From Microbacterium oleivorans (GTDB taxonomy: Bacteria; Actinomycetota; Actinomycetes; Actinomycetales; Microbacteriaceae), in contig NZ_JAMBOV010000006.1 of assembly GCF_023715745.1 (NCBI RefSeq), positions 108,816-172,815 of the forward strand: a stretch of DNA of 64,000 bases, given 5' to 3'. The notes beneath the pieces are model-generated. The model was given only the letters and a program-made list of their open reading frames with translations. It did no database searches and was not told where the DNA came from. Position numbers and translations under genes: made by a program. Positions 54,258 to 64,000 of the stretch are shown in pieces. Every line of letters begins with the position of its first letter. Within the stretch, counting starts at the first letter, position 1.

Positions 54258-54261
<4 letters not shown>
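54031..54261 (-). CDS. accE: Acyl-CoA carboxylase epsilon subunit
   Basis: A 76-residue small subunit found only in actinobacterial acyl-CoA carboxylases, where it stabilises the complex of AccA3 and AccD. The [20 protein letters not shown] segment and the C-terminal tryptophan cluster SAWRISARG ... VPWGRWAG are typical. The GTG start overlaps the accD stop by four bases, so the two are made together. It is separated from the alpha chain gene by maf and the inserted methyltransferase and two-component block. Confidence 0.88.
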
Positions 54262-55847
<1,586 letters not shown>

Positions 55848-55854
55848 GCGTTCC

Positions 55855-55860
55855 ACCCTA
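55855..55860 (-). promoter_or_regulatory. -10 element of leaderless start (TAGGGT)
   Basis: TAGGGT on the minus strand ends seven bases before the GTG at 55847 of accD. Confidence 0.6.
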
Positions 55861-55973
55861 GCGAGCGCGTCCCGCGCGGCGTTGGATACCGGCGACAATC
55901 GACGCGCGTATCCGCTGTGGCATCCCTCACCATCGCGGCTGTCAAGCCGGACCGGGCCGTGCGGTCGCGCGTC

Positions 55974-55979
55974 TATGGT
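55974..55979 (+). promoter_or_regulatory. -10 element of leaderless start (TATGGT)
   Basis: TATGGT ends six bases before the ATG at 55986 of birA, opposite the accD promoter in the same gap. Confidence 0.6.
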
Positions 55980-55985
55980 GACGAC

Positions 55986-56768
55986 ATGTCGATTCCTGAG
56001 AACGGATACCCCCGTGCCGCTGCGGTCAGCCCCCGCCTCCACGTCGCACCGAGCGTCGACTCGACCAACAAGAAGCTCCTGAAGGATGCCTTCGACGACC
56101 CCGAAGCACATCCCCACCTGTCCGTCGTCGTGACCCGTGATCAGACCGCCGGCCGGGGCCGGCTCGACCGCACCTGGGTCACGCCGCCCGGTTCCGCTCT
56201 CGCGGTGTCCGTCCTGCTGCGTGTCGAAGCGGTCCCGGTCGAGCAGCGAGGATGGATACCCCTCATCGCGGGCGCGGCGATGACCTCGGCCGTCCGCGCG
56301 CAACTGGATGACCGCGAGGTCGGGCTGAAGTGGCCGAACGACGTCCTCGTCGGGGGCCTCAAGATCTGTGGCATCCTCGCCGAGGTCATGCCGGGCGATC
56401 CCCACTCCGTCGTCGTCGGAGCGGGGGTCAACACGCGGATGACCGCCGCGCAGCTGCCTGTCCCGACGGCCACCTCGTTCGCGGCACTCGCCCGTACCGC
56501 CGACGAGGATCGCCTTCTCGCCGACTACCTGACGAGACTCCGTGACGGGATCGCCGACCTCGCCGTGGGGGGCACCGCAGCCGGCCTCGCGACGAAAGCC
56601 GTGCGGGACGCCTGCACCACCATCGGCGGCCAGGTCTCCGTCTCGCTCCCCGACGGCTCCACCCTCACCGGCGTGGCGACCGGGATCGACGACGACGGTC
56701 GACTCGTCGTCGACGCGGCGGGCGTCGTCCACGTCGTCTCGGCGGGCGACGTCGTCCACGTCCGCTGA
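55986..56768 (+). CDS. birA: Biotin-[acetyl-CoA-carboxylase] ligase
   Basis: A 260-residue enzyme that attaches biotin to Lys559 of the BCCP domain encoded nearby. [34 protein letters not shown] (biotinyl-AMP loop) and [19 protein letters not shown] are diagnostic, and a small SH3-like C-terminal domain follows. No N-terminal DNA-binding domain is present, so it is a monofunctional ligase and not a repressor. It is divergent from accD-accE. Confidence 0.95.
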   Translation: MSIPENGYPRAAAVSPRLHVAPSVDSTNKKLLKDAFDDPEAHPHLSVVVTRDQTAGRGRLDRTWVTPPGSALAVSVLLRVEAVPVEQRGWIPLIAGAAMTSAVRAQLDDREVGLKWPNDVLVGGLKICGILAEVMPGDPHSVVVGAGVNTRMTAAQLPVPTATSFAALARTADEDRLLADYLTRLRDGIADLAVGGTAAGLATKAVRDACTTIGGQVSVSLPDGSTLTGVATGIDDDGRLVVDAAGVVHVVSAGDVVHVR

Positions 56769-56808
56769 GGGATGGGCGCGTCGGCGGGACGTGCTCCTCT
56801 CGGCGCGT

Positions 56809-56814
56809 CATGAT
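56809..56814 (+). promoter_or_regulatory. Probable -10 of leaderless start (CATGAT)
   Basis: CATGAT ends six bases before the GTG at 56821. It deviates from TANNNT at the first base. Confidence 0.3.
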
Positions 56815-56820
56815 GGTTCC

Positions 56821-57375
56821 GTGAGCCAGCCGACCGCCTACCCGGGTCGCCCGCGGACGCCCGCCCCGGGCACCGCGGCGCCGGAACTCGTGATCGCGCG
56901 CTTCCGCCGGCACGCACGGCGTCTCATCTGGTCGGCGATCGTCCTGATCGCCGTCGCGGGTGCGACGGGGTACCTGAGCGGGAACCTGCCGTCGCCGTGG
57001 GAGGACTGGATGCTGTGGGTCGCCGCGACCGTCGTGGTCCTGCTGCTCGTGGTGCTGCCGTACCTCCGGTGGCTGTCGCACACCTACACCGTCACCACGC
57101 GGCGCGTGATCGAGCGCTCCGGCCTCGTCCAGCGGCGACGTGTCGACATCCCCCACGCGCGCGGCTACACGATCTCCGAACGCCGCGGACCGGTCCAGCG
57201 TGTGTGGGGCAGCGGCACGCTCACCCTCGCCAACGGCGTCGACGAGCCCGTGCGGCTCATGGATGTCCCGTCCGTGCGACTCGTGCACGAGACCCTCTCC
57301 GATCAGGTCGAGGTCAGCCAGATCCTCGCTCATCGCGACTCCCACAGCGTCCCGGTCATCGCCTCGGAGGACTGA
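56821..57375 (+). CDS. Membrane protein with bacterial PH domain
   Basis: A 184-residue protein with two adjacent membrane segments (LIWSAIVLIAVAGATGYLSG near 39-58 and WMLWVAATVVVLLLVVLPYL near 63-83). A YdbS-like bacterial PH domain follows, with TYTVTTRRVIERSGLVQRRRVDIPHARGYTI and VWGSGTLTLANG. The same gene sits between birA and purK in mycobacteria (the Rv3278c position), so the link is ancient. The function of the family is not established. The GTG at 56821 opens MSQPTAYPGRP. Confidence 0.85.
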   Translation: MSQPTAYPGRPRTPAPGTAAPELVIARFRRHARRLIWSAIVLIAVAGATGYLSGNLPSPWEDWMLWVAATVVVLLLVVLPYLRWLSHTYTVTTRRVIERSGLVQRRRVDIPHARGYTISERRGPVQRVWGSGTLTLANGVDEPVRLMDVPSVRLVHETLSDQVEVSQILAHRDSHSVPVIASED

Positions 57376-57429
57376 CCGTCCCGGGCGTCCTCCCGTATGC
57401 GCGAGAATGTCGACGTCGGGAGGAGACGC

Positions 57430-58557
57430 ATGGCACTGCAGGTCGGAATCGTCGGAGGCGGTCAGCTCGCGCGGATGATGATCGCGCCCGCCGTCGAGCT
57501 GGGACTCGGGGTCCGGGTCCTCGCGGAGGAGCCGGGGATGTCCGCCGGGCTGGCCGCGACGGCCGTCGGCGACTACCGCGACCTCGACACCGTTCTCGCG
57601 TTCGCGAAGGACGTCGACGTCATCACCTTCGACCACGAGCACGTTCCGCAGGACGTCCTCCGCGGACTCGTGGCCGAGGGGGTCGCCGTGCACCCGGGGC
57701 CGGATGCTCTCGCATTCGCGCAGGACAAGATCGACATGCGCACGAAGCTCGCGGAGCTGGGGCTGCCTCAGCCGGACTGGGCTGCCGTGACGGATGCCGC
57801 GGCCCTCGACGTCTTCATCGCCGACCACGGCGGGCGGGCCGTCGTGAAGACCCCGCGCGGGGGATACGACGGGAAGGGTGTCCGCGTGATCTCGGCTGCC
57901 GCAGACGCCGCGGACTGGTTCGACGGTCTAGCGGACGGTGCCGCCCTGCTCGTGGAGGAACTCGTCCCGTTCACCCGCGAACTCGCGCAGCAGGTCGCGC
58001 GTCGACCGTCGGGCGAGCTCTTGGTCTACCCCGTCGTCGAGACCGTGCAGCAGGGGGGTGTGTGCGCCGAGGCGATCGCCCCCGCGCCGCACTCGGCGGG
58101 CCGTCTCGCGGACGTCGCCGCCGAGATCGGCGAGGCGATCGCGACGGGCCTGGGCGTGACCGGCATGCTCGCCGTCGAACTCTTCCAGACCCGGGACGAG
58201 CGGCTCCTCGTCAACGAGCTCGCCATGCGCCCGCACAACAGCGGTCACTGGACGCAGGACGGGGCGATCACGAGTCAGTTCGAGCAGCACCTCCGTGCCG
58301 TCCTCGACCTGCCGCTCGGGGACACGGCGATGCGCGCACCGCATGCGGTGATGGTCAACATCCTGGGAGGACCGGCGGAGGGTTCGCTCGGCGAACGCCT
58401 GCCCGACGCGCTCGCCGCGCACCCTTCGGCCAAGGTCCACACGTACGGCAAGGATCCGCGCCCTGGCCGCAAGGTCGGGCACGTCAACGTCGCTGGAGAC
58501 GACCTCGACGCTGTGGTGTACGAGGCGCGCGCTGCGGCGGCGTTCTTCCTCGATTGA
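57430..58557 (+). CDS. purK: 5-(carboxyamino)imidazole ribonucleotide synthase
   Basis: A 375-residue ATP-grasp enzyme that carboxylates AIR to N5-CAIR in purine synthesis. [21 protein letters not shown] is the N-terminal motif. [17 protein letters not shown] and [15 protein letters not shown] form the ATP site, with [17 protein letters not shown] after it. GGGAGGAGACGC directly precedes the ATG at 57430. purE, which acts next, follows after 49 bases. Confidence 0.95.
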   Translation: MALQVGIVGGGQLARMMIAPAVELGLGVRVLAEEPGMSAGLAATAVGDYRDLDTVLAFAKDVDVITFDHEHVPQDVLRGLVAEGVAVHPGPDALAFAQDKIDMRTKLAELGLPQPDWAAVTDAAALDVFIADHGGRAVVKTPRGGYDGKGVRVISAAADAADWFDGLADGAALLVEELVPFTRELAQQVARRPSGELLVYPVVETVQQGGVCAEAIAPAPHSAGRLADVAAEIGEAIATGLGVTGMLAVELFQTRDERLLVNELAMRPHNSGHWTQDGAITSQFEQHLRAVLDLPLGDTAMRAPHAVMVNILGGPAEGSLGERLPDALAAHPSAKVHTYGKDPRPGRKVGHVNVAGDDLDAVVYEARAAAAFFLD

Positions 58558-58593
58558 CCCGTGCCGTTCCGGGGTTCTCCAAGCTCACGCGCC

Positions 58594-58599
58594 TAGCCT
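58594..58599 (+). promoter_or_regulatory. -10 element of leaderless start (TAGCCT)
   Basis: TAGCCT ends seven bases before the GTG at 58607 of purE, giving it a promoter in addition to any read-through from purK. Confidence 0.5.
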
Positions 58600-58606
58600 T
58601 GGTCGA

Positions 58607-59122
58607 GTGAACAGCCCCCTGCACTCGTCCGACTCCCCGCTCATCGGCGTCGTGATGGGATCCGATTCGGACTGGCGTGTGATGTCCGACGCGTCGCAGG
58701 CGCTGAGCGACTTCGGCATCCCCCACGAGGTCGAGGTGGTCTCCGCGCATCGCACTCCGGACAAGCTGCTGCGCTACGGGCGCGAGGCGCGAGGTCGCGG
58801 TCTGCGCGCGATCATCGCCGGGGCCGGCGGTGCAGCCCACCTGCCCGGGATGCTCGCATCGGTCACGACACTGCCCGTCATCGGGGTTCCGGTGCAGCTG
58901 TCCACGCTGGACGGCCTGGACTCCCTGCTCAGCATCGTCCAGATGCCTGCCGGCATCCCGGTCGCGACGGTCTCCATCAACGGTGCCAAGAACGCGGGGC
59001 TCCTCGCGGCGCGCCTGCTGGGCTCGGCCGATCCCGCGATCGCCGATCGTGTCGCGGCGTACGCCGCCGACCTCGAGGTGCAGGTCGAGGAGAAGAACCG
59101 CCGCCTGAAGGAATCCCTGTGA
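58607..59122 (+). CDS. purE: N5-carboxyaminoimidazole ribonucleotide mutase
   Basis: A 171-residue mutase moving the carboxyl group of N5-CAIR to carbon 4. Family motifs are [17 protein letters not shown] near residues 11-27, [34 protein letters not shown] and [32 protein letters not shown]. The C-terminus has the usual helical tail ([11 protein letters not shown]). The GTG start agrees with the leaderless -10. The LCP-family gene follows after 25 bases. Confidence 0.95.
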   Translation: MNSPLHSSDSPLIGVVMGSDSDWRVMSDASQALSDFGIPHEVEVVSAHRTPDKLLRYGREARGRGLRAIIAGAGGAAHLPGMLASVTTLPVIGVPVQLSTLDGLDSLLSIVQMPAGIPVATVSINGAKNAGLLAARLLGSADPAIADRVAAYAADLEVQVEEKNRRLKESL

Positions 59123-59147
59123 GCGGTCGCCGGTGGGGGGAGGGGGC

Positions 59148-60596
59148 ATGAGCGTCCTGAGCCCGCCGCGGGTGACCTCCCGCCGTGCTCTCGTCGAAGA
59201 GCGGCCGCTGCGCCATCCCGACGCCTCGGCTCCGGGGATGATGACGAGGCGCGCATGGTGGCTCGTGGTCGCGAACTTCCTGCTTCCCGGCTCCGCGCAG
59301 ATCCTCGCGGGCAATCGGCGCCTCGGCCGCCTCGGCATCGTCGCGTCGATCGTCATGTGGGTGACGCTCGCCGTGACGCTGTCGCTCGCCCTGATGTGGC
59401 GCTCGATGCTGACGACGATCGTCGCCTCCTGGTGGACGCTCACCGTCGCGCAGGTCCTGCTGTGGGTGTACGCCCTGCTGTGGGTCGTTCTCACGGTCGA
59501 CACCCTCCGACTGGCTCGTCTGCGGCGCGTGCCGGGGCGTACCCGTGCGGCGGTCGCCGTCGTCGCCCTGATCCTCGCGCTCGTGCCGGCCTCGGCTGCC
59601 GCCTACACGGCTCAGTCCGTGGTCGCCCCGCTGCGCTCGGGTCTGTCGATCTTCGCCTCCGGTCCGAGCGTCCCGCCCTCCGACGGCTACTACAACTTCC
59701 TGCTCCTGGGTGCCGACAGCGGCCAGGGCCGCGACTCCATGCGCTTCGACAGCATCTCGGTCGTGTCGGTGAACGCCGACTCGGGTGCGGTGACGATCTT
59801 CGGCATCCCCCGCGACCTCCGTCATGTGCCTTTCTCGGAGGGGCCGATGCGCGAACTGTATCCGGACGGTTTCCAGGGGCAGACCTCGTCGACGTGCGGA
59901 TGGTCGTCGGGCATCAATCAGCTCACCAACGCCGTCGAGGTCTGCCGAGAGGATCGCGGTGCGGGCCTGTACCCGGACGCCGCGGCGAAGAACACGACCC
60001 CGGCCGTCGAAGCCACGAGGGACGCCGCCGAGGGGATCCTCGGCATCGAGATCCCGTACCACGTCTTCATCGACATGCACGGGTTCGCGGATCTCGTCGA
60101 TGCCCTCGGAGGGGTGGAGATCACCGTCAAGGAACGGCTTCCTGAGGGCCCGGGTCCGCGTTACGAGGGGCAGCCGGCCGACGAGTGGGCGACCGGCTGG
60201 ATCGAAGAGGGCACTCAGGTCATGGACGGCGACACCGCCCAGTGGTACGCGCGATCCCGGTACACGACCAGCGACTGGGACCGCATGCGGCGTCAGCGGG
60301 AGCTGCAGACCGCGATCCTCGCGCAGGCGACCCCTTCCACGGTCCTGACGCGTTTCAGCGAGGTCGTCGCGGCGGGCAAGAACCTGGTGCAGACGGACAT
60401 CCCGGACTCGCTGCTGCCCTACCTGGTCGACCTCGGGGTGAAGGCGAAGGATCAGAAGGTCCAGAACCTGGAACTGACGCCGAAGGGTGTCAACATCGAC
60501 CCGGAGAACCCGACGGCGGACGATTGGACCAAGATCCAGTCCGAGGTCCAGCAGCTCCTCCACCCGCCGACACCGACACCGACGACCGCGCCGTGA
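59148..60596 (+). CDS. LytR-CpsA-Psr (LCP) family cell-envelope ligase
   Basis: A 482-residue membrane protein. Four hydrophobic segments fill the first ~160 residues. The extracellular LCP domain follows, with NFLLLGADSGQGRDSMRFDSI near residue 180, FGIPRDLRHVPF with the key Arg, and DLVDALGGVEITV. The C-terminus is a Pro/Thr-rich tail. LCP proteins transfer lipid-linked glycopolymers to peptidoglycan. GGGGGAGGGGG precedes the ATG. The multi-helix leader is longer than in classical LytR. A glycosyltransferase-like gene follows after 19 bases. Confidence 0.9.
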   Translation: MSVLSPPRVTSRRALVEERPLRHPDASAPGMMTRRAWWLVVANFLLPGSAQILAGNRRLGRLGIVASIVMWVTLAVTLSLALMWRSMLTTIVASWWTLTVAQVLLWVYALLWVVLTVDTLRLARLRRVPGRTRAAVAVVALILALVPASAAAYTAQSVVAPLRSGLSIFASGPSVPPSDGYYNFLLLGADSGQGRDSMRFDSISVVSVNADSGAVTIFGIPRDLRHVPFSEGPMRELYPDGFQGQTSSTCGWSSGINQLTNAVEVCREDRGAGLYPDAAAKNTTPAVEATRDAAEGILGIEIPYHVFIDMHGFADLVDALGGVEITVKERLPEGPGPRYEGQPADEWATGWIEEGTQVMDGDTAQWYARSRYTTSDWDRMRRQRELQTAILAQATPSTVLTRFSEVVAAGKNLVQTDIPDSLLPYLVDLGVKAKDQKVQNLELTPKGVNIDPENPTADDWTKIQSEVQQLLHPPTPTPTTAP

Positions 60597-60615
60597 CGGC
60601 GCAGGGGGATCTCCG

Positions 60616-61725
60616 ATGACGACGACGCTGAGATTCGTGTTCGACCCGTCCGCCCCGGGCACCGATCCCGACCTCGCCGTCGCCGCGCGGGAACTCGCGG
60701 CGGCTCTCGTCGCAACAGCGCCCAGTGGGTGCGAGGTGCGGGCCATCATCCCCGGCGACGCGGGGGAGGACACGCTCGCAGCGCAGGGCGTGACCGCGGC
60801 CGACCGTCTCCCCGTCGGATCGGCGGCCGCCGCAGCACTGTGGCGCCGCGGCCTCCGTGCCGGCGCCGGCGACGGCCTCATCCACTCCGCCACGCTCGCG
60901 GCTCCTCTCGTGCGGCACGATCGCGTCCACGATCACGACCAGACCGTCGTGACCCTGTGGGACGTGCGTCCGTGGGACCACCCCGACGAGGTGGCCCGGA
61001 CGGATGCCGCCTGGGCCCGCGCCATGCTGCGCCGCGCCGTCCGGCACGCCGACGCCGTCGTCGTCCCGACGCACGAGCTCGCCCACCGCCTGGCGGACCT
61101 GGCGCCTCTCGGAGATCGGATCCGGGTGATCGCGGGTGCGCCAGAGGCCGCCCTGCGCGTGCCGACCGACGAGATCGGGCGCCGACGCGACCTCGACGTG
61201 CCCGAGGGGTACGTCCTGCTCTCCGGTTCGACGGCGGCGTCCGCTCGTCTGCGCACCGGATTTGAGGCCCTCGCGACATCGGGTCGTGATACGGCGGTCG
61301 TGGTGATCGATGCCGCCGAGGGTGAAGAGCCGGCGATCGCCGAACTCGCCGCGGCGGCGGGACTGCCGGAGCGTCGAGTGCACGTCCGCGGTCACCTCGA
61401 CGCACCCGATCGCGCCGCCGTCCTGGCGGGCGCCGTCGCATTCCTCGCGCCGTCGGACGCACGCACCTATCCGTGGCGGACGCTCGATGCGCTCCGTCTC
61501 GGAGTGCCCGTCGTCGCCGCCGACAGCGCGACCCATCGGGAGCTGCTGCTCGACGGGGCGACGTTCGCCCCGGGCGATGCCGGCTCGCTGGGGGACGAGC
61601 TGGCCGCGACGCTCGCCTCGACGTCCGCGGCGGAGCGGCTCGCCGTCCTCGCCGCCGATCGTGGGCGGGCGTTCAGCTGGCCCGGCGCGGCGGAGCGGGT
61701 GTGGCAGCTGCACGCCGAACTCTGA
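60616..61725 (+). CDS. Glycosyltransferase-like protein (GT-B, family 4-like)
   Basis: A 369-residue soluble protein with the two-domain GT-B look. It starts TTTLRFVFDPSAPGTDPDLA, has ADAVVVPTHELAHRL at the domain border, and ends with the nucleotide-sugar side SDARTYPWRTLDALRLGVPVVAADSATHREL. In family 4 that place usually holds an E-x7-E motif, and here the first Glu is not seen, so activity may be altered. Its position after the LCP gene suggests cell-wall glycan assembly. No sugar specificity can be given. Confidence 0.75.
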   Translation: MTTTLRFVFDPSAPGTDPDLAVAARELAAALVATAPSGCEVRAIIPGDAGEDTLAAQGVTAADRLPVGSAAAAALWRRGLRAGAGDGLIHSATLAAPLVRHDRVHDHDQTVVTLWDVRPWDHPDEVARTDAAWARAMLRRAVRHADAVVVPTHELAHRLADLAPLGDRIRVIAGAPEAALRVPTDEIGRRRDLDVPEGYVLLSGSTAASARLRTGFEALATSGRDTAVVVIDAAEGEEPAIAELAAAAGLPERRVHVRGHLDAPDRAAVLAGAVAFLAPSDARTYPWRTLDALRLGVPVVAADSATHRELLLDGATFAPGDAGSLGDELAATLASTSAAERLAVLAADRGRAFSWPGAAERVWQLHAEL

Positions 61726-61735
61726 CCGACTGAGA

Positions 61736-61753
61736 ACGCCGCGTGAGCGGCGT
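61736..61753 (+). terminator. Short hairpin after the glycosyltransferase-like gene
   Basis: ACGCCGC-GTGA-GCGGCGT forms a seven-base stem with a tetraloop, ten bases after the stop at 61725. TGTCGTTC follows. It is a weak but plausible terminator before the next gene. Confidence 0.5.
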
Positions 61754-61815
61754 GTCGTTCGGGTGATCTCCAAACGCGACTGGTAACAGAGCGCGACTTC
61801 AGTAACACTGTTCAC

Positions 61816-64000
61816 ATGCGCCTCACAGTCTCCGCATCCCGTCGACCCTTGCGGAGCTTGGCGATGGTGCTCGCCACCGTTCTCTCCCTGAGCGTGCTGA
61901 TGGCCGTCGCGCCGATGTCGACGGCGAGCGCGGCCGATCCGAAGCTGCCCTCGACCATCGAGGACGGCGGGTTCATCATCAGTGACGCCGAGTACTTCAA
62001 CGGCGGATCGATGACGGCGGCTCAGGCGCAGAAGTTCCTCGAGACGCGAGTGCCCTCGTGCAAGGCGACGACGGGACCGACCTGCTTGCGCAACTTCACT
62101 GCGGACATGCCCGCGAAGGCGAAGGATGCCTACTGCGCTGCGATCCCGGGCAAGAAGAAGGTCCGCGCCTCCGAGATCATCGTGACTGTCGGGAAGGCCT
62201 GCGGCATCAGCCCCAAGGTGATCCTCGTCATGCTCCAGAAGGAGCAGGGTCTGGTCACCTCGACGAAGCCGAGCGAGTGGAGCTACCGCGCCGCGATGGG
62301 CATGAACTGCCCCGACACCGCGCCGTGCAGCGCGGCATCCGCCGGCTTCTTCAATCAGGTCCACCTCGGTGCCCGTCAGCAGCAGGTCTACGCGAAGAAC
62401 CCCACGAAGTACGGGTATCGGGCCGGTCAGGTGGCGACGGTCAAGTGGCATCCCAACAGCGCGTGCGGCACGTCGAAGGTGCTCATCAAGAACCAGGCGA
62501 CGGCGAACCTGTACATCTACACGCCGTACCGGCCCAACCTGGCGGCCCTCGCGGCCGGCTACGCGACGGGCGACTCGTGCTCGAGCTACGGCAACCGGAA
62601 CTTCTTCAACTACTACGTGCAGTGGTTCGCCCCGGAGGTGAACCGCTGGGGATCGGGAGCCGCCGCCCGCGTGAACGCGTGCACCGCACCGAAGGCTGCC
62701 GACGTCGTCCCGGCGTCGGCGGCGGCGACGGTCACGTCCGGCACGACCGCGCGCACGGCACCGAGCACGCTCTGCTCCACGGGCTCGAGCGGTGTGGCGG
62801 CCTCGACCAAGCTCACGGTCACCGGCACGTACGGATCGTGGGCGCGGGCGACGATCGGCTCCAAGTCCCTCTGGGTCGCGAAGTCCGCGCTCTCGATCGC
62901 GGGCGGCACGCCCTCCGGGAACGCGTGCGCCGTGCCGACCGAATCGAGCATCACGAAGGCCGGCGGCACGATCACCGTCATCTCGCAGAGCCTCAACGCA
63001 CGCAAGGCGCCGTCCACGGCGTGCAGCACGGGTGTGCGGACCATCACCGCCGGACAGCAGTATCAGCGCACGGGGATCTACGGCGTCTGGTGGCGCATCC
63101 AGGTGGCCGGCTCGACCTACTGGTCGCACAGCGATTACATGACGGTCAAGGAGGTCCCGCCGGCCAAGACGATGTACCTCGCGACCACGACGAACATGAC
63201 GCCGTCGGAGTCGTCGGCGACGATCCAGGCGACGCTCCGCAAGGGCACGGCGGTCACGACGCTCGCCGTGTCGGGGGATCGGACGCAGATCACCGTCGAC
63301 GGGATGACGGGGTGGGTGTTCTCGTCGAAGCTGTCGACGAAGAATCCGGGTGCGATCTCGGGTCAGGACCGGCAGGTGATCGCAGCGACGCCGCTGCGGG
63401 CGACGGCATCCGCCTCCGGGAAGGTCCTGTCGACGCTCAAGGCGGGCACGAAGGTCACCGTGCACGACACGTTCGGGGCCTGGCGCGCGGTCACAGCGGG
63501 CTCGACGAAGGGGTGGATGCGGGACGCCGAGCTGCAGGTGATCGCGAAGACGATGTACCTGTCGGCGCCCGACAACGTCGCGTCGTCGGCCACCTCCACC
63601 ACCATCCAGGCGACACTGCGCAAGGGGACGGCGGTCACCGCGTCCACGGTGTCCGGGAATCGCACCCAGATCACCGTCGGCGGGATCACCGGGTGGGTCA
63701 CCACAGCGAAGCTCGTCGCGAAGGATCCCGGCTCTGTCGCGGGTCAAGACCGCCAGAGCATCGCATCGACCCCGCTGCGGGCGACGGCGTCGGCGTCCGG
63801 AAAGGTCCTCACGACGCTGACGGCTGGTACGAAGGTCACGGTCCACGACGGCTACGGGGTCTGGCGCGCGGTCACCGCGGGTTCGACGAAGGGGTGGATG
63901 CGGGACTCCGAGCTGCAGGCGGTCTCGACGGCGAAGACGATGTATCTGGCGACGACGACGAACATGACGCCGTCGGTGTCGTCGAAGGCGATCCAGGCGA
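61816..64000 (+). CDS. Secreted repeat protein with lysozyme-like N-terminal domain and SH3-like repeats, 3' end outside window
   Basis: A signal peptide (RRPLRSLAMVLATVLSLSVLMAV then STASAA) opens the protein. A cysteine-containing domain of ~270 residues follows, in which ISPKVILVMLQKEQGLV resembles the catalytic-Glu helix of lysozyme-type muralytic folds. After Ala/Thr-rich linkers come SH3-like modules with GW dipeptides. From 63166 a ~127-residue double module (TMYLATTTNMTPS ... GWMRDAELQ) repeats at 63547 and 63934. The frame is open to the window end (728 codons). A peptidoglycan-binding or -cleaving role is inferred. Confidence 0.82.
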   Translation, partial: MRLTVSASRRPLRSLAMVLATVLSLSVLMAVAPMSTASAADPKLPSTIEDGGFIISDAEYFNGGSMTAAQAQKFLETRVPSCKATTGPTCLRNFTADMPAKAKDAYCAAIPGKKKVRASEIIVTVGKACGISPKVILVMLQKEQGLVTSTKPSEWSYRAAMGMNCPDTAPCSAASAGFFNQVHLGARQQQVYAKNPTKYGYRAGQVATVKWHPNSACGTSKVLIKNQATANLYIYTPYRPNLAALAAGYATGDSCSSYGNRNFFNYYVQWFAPEVNRWGSGAAARVNACTAPKAADVVPASAAATVTSGTTARTAPSTLCSTGSSGVAASTKLTVTGTYGSWARATIGSKSLWVAKSALSIAGGTPSGNACAVPTESSITKAGGTITVISQSLNARKAPSTACSTGVRTITAGQQYQRTGIYGVWWRIQVAGSTYWSHSDYMTVKEVPPAKTMYLATTTNMTPSESSATIQATLRKGTAVTTLAVSGDRTQITVDGMTGWVFSSKLSTKNPGAISGQDRQVIAATPLRATASASGKVLSTLKAGTKVTVHDTFGAWRAVTAGSTKGWMRDAELQVIAKTMYLSAPDNVASSATSTTIQATLRKGTAVTASTVSGNRTQITVGGITGWVTTAKLVAKDPGSVAGQDRQSIASTPLRATASASGKVLTTLTAGTKVTVHDGYGVWRAVTAGSTKGWMRDSELQAVSTAKTMYLATTTNMTPSVSSKAIQA
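63166..64000 (+). repeat. Tandem ~381-387 bp repeats inside the secreted protein gene
   Basis: Units begin with AAGACGATGTA at 63166, 63547 and 63934, a spacing of 381 and 387 bases. The first and third openings are nearly identical at DNA level for more than 40 bases. Each unit encodes two SH3-like subrepeats, one with GTAVT and TQITV, the other with PLRATASASGKVL and WRAVTAGSTKGWMRD. The array continues past the window end, so copy number is unknown. Confidence 0.85.

Noticed and set aside
62369..63142. Arg/Ser-rich frames overlapping the secreted protein gene
   Set aside because: Out-of-frame translations of the real gene, with no start signals.
60490..63846. An uninterrupted frame of over 1,100 codons on the minus strand, antisense to the glycosyltransferase-like and secreted-repeat genes
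   Set aside because: Its translation is Arg/Gly/Asp-rich with no domain, and the plus-strand genes have signal peptide, motifs and coding bias. Long antisense frames are expected at this GC content.
63166..64000. Possible CRISPR array or intergenic repeat
   Set aside because: The repeats are in frame, about 380 bases long and protein-coding, with no short spacers.

Overview
This is a contiguous, gene-dense stretch of a high-GC actinobacterial chromosome. It most likely comes from the family Microbacteriaceae, and a Microbacterium-like organism is my best guess. The evidence is very high third-position GC, GTG and TTG starts, many actinobacterial leaderless starts, an actinobacterial three-part acyl-CoA carboxylase with a small epsilon subunit, and gene order that I recall as largely matching the Mycobacterium tuberculosis Rv3275c-Rv3319 interval (purE-purK-PH protein-birA-accD-accE-maf-accA3-lpdA-punA-pmm-add-deoA-cdd-sdh). 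I see no tRNA, rRNA, CRISPR array, insertion sequence, prophage or other mobile element. Both ends of the window cut through genes.

Layout. 1-5.6 kb: a truncated ABC exporter, a divergent three-gene DrrAB-type ABC-2 exporter, and a quinone-oxidoreductase-like enzyme. 5.7-7.7 kb: an MHS-family transporter and a small membrane protein. 7.7-11.4 kb: the riboflavin operon ribD-ribE-ribBA-ribH behind an FMN riboswitch. 11.4-15.8 kb: a SorC-type regulator divergent from glpD-glpK. 15.8-20.8 kb: a Fpg/Nei glycosylase, an acetyltransferase, trpS with a small partner gene, exonuclease III, and a YihY-type membrane protein whose C-terminus appears frameshifted. 20.8-24.4 kb: sdhCDAB. 24.6-25.7 kb: a mannose-1-phosphate guanylyltransferase. 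25.9-34.1 kb: a nucleoside uptake and salvage block (BMP lipoprotein, ABC ATPase, two permeases, cdd, deoA, add). 34.4-42.0 kb: a mannitol PTS block that includes the general PTS proteins EI and HPr, an orphan IIB-like protein and a divergent MtlR-type regulator. 42.0-46.6 kb: an acetyltransferase, phosphomannomutase, purine nucleoside phosphorylase and an LpdA-type flavoprotein. 46.6-49.5 kb: a small orphan reading frame, the biotin carboxylase/BCCP subunit, and a Maf-type pyrophosphatase. 49.6-53.8 kb: a TrmA-family RNA methyltransferase and a response regulator, histidine kinase and kinase-like membrane protein. 54.0-58.6 kb: accE, accD, birA, a PH-domain protein and purK. 58.6-61.7 kb: purE, an LCP-family cell-wall ligase and a glycosyltransferase-like protein. 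61.8-64.0 kb: the start of a secreted protein with long SH3-like repeats.

How the genes fit together. The BMP/ABC importer feeds cytidine deaminase, thymidine phosphorylase, adenosine deaminase and purine nucleoside phosphorylase, and pentose phosphates can then pass to the phosphohexomutase family. The carboxylase genes (accA3, accE, accD) sit beside birA, the ligase that attaches biotin to the BCCP domain. Mannitol uptake (MtlA, MtlF), energy coupling (EI, HPr), oxidation (MtlD) and control (MtlR) are complete in one locus. Glycerol-3-phosphate dehydrogenase and glycerol kinase are paired under a likely SorC-type regulator.

Two window-wide patterns stand out. First, at least fifteen genes start six or seven bases after a TANNNT hexamer, the signature of leaderless mRNAs, and this independently fixes many start codons. 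Second, the heptamer GGATGCC (with its complement GGCATCC) occurs about 90 times by hand count against roughly 15 expected from base composition, including as inverted pairs that build intergenic hairpins. I found no obviously novel defence or mobile system.
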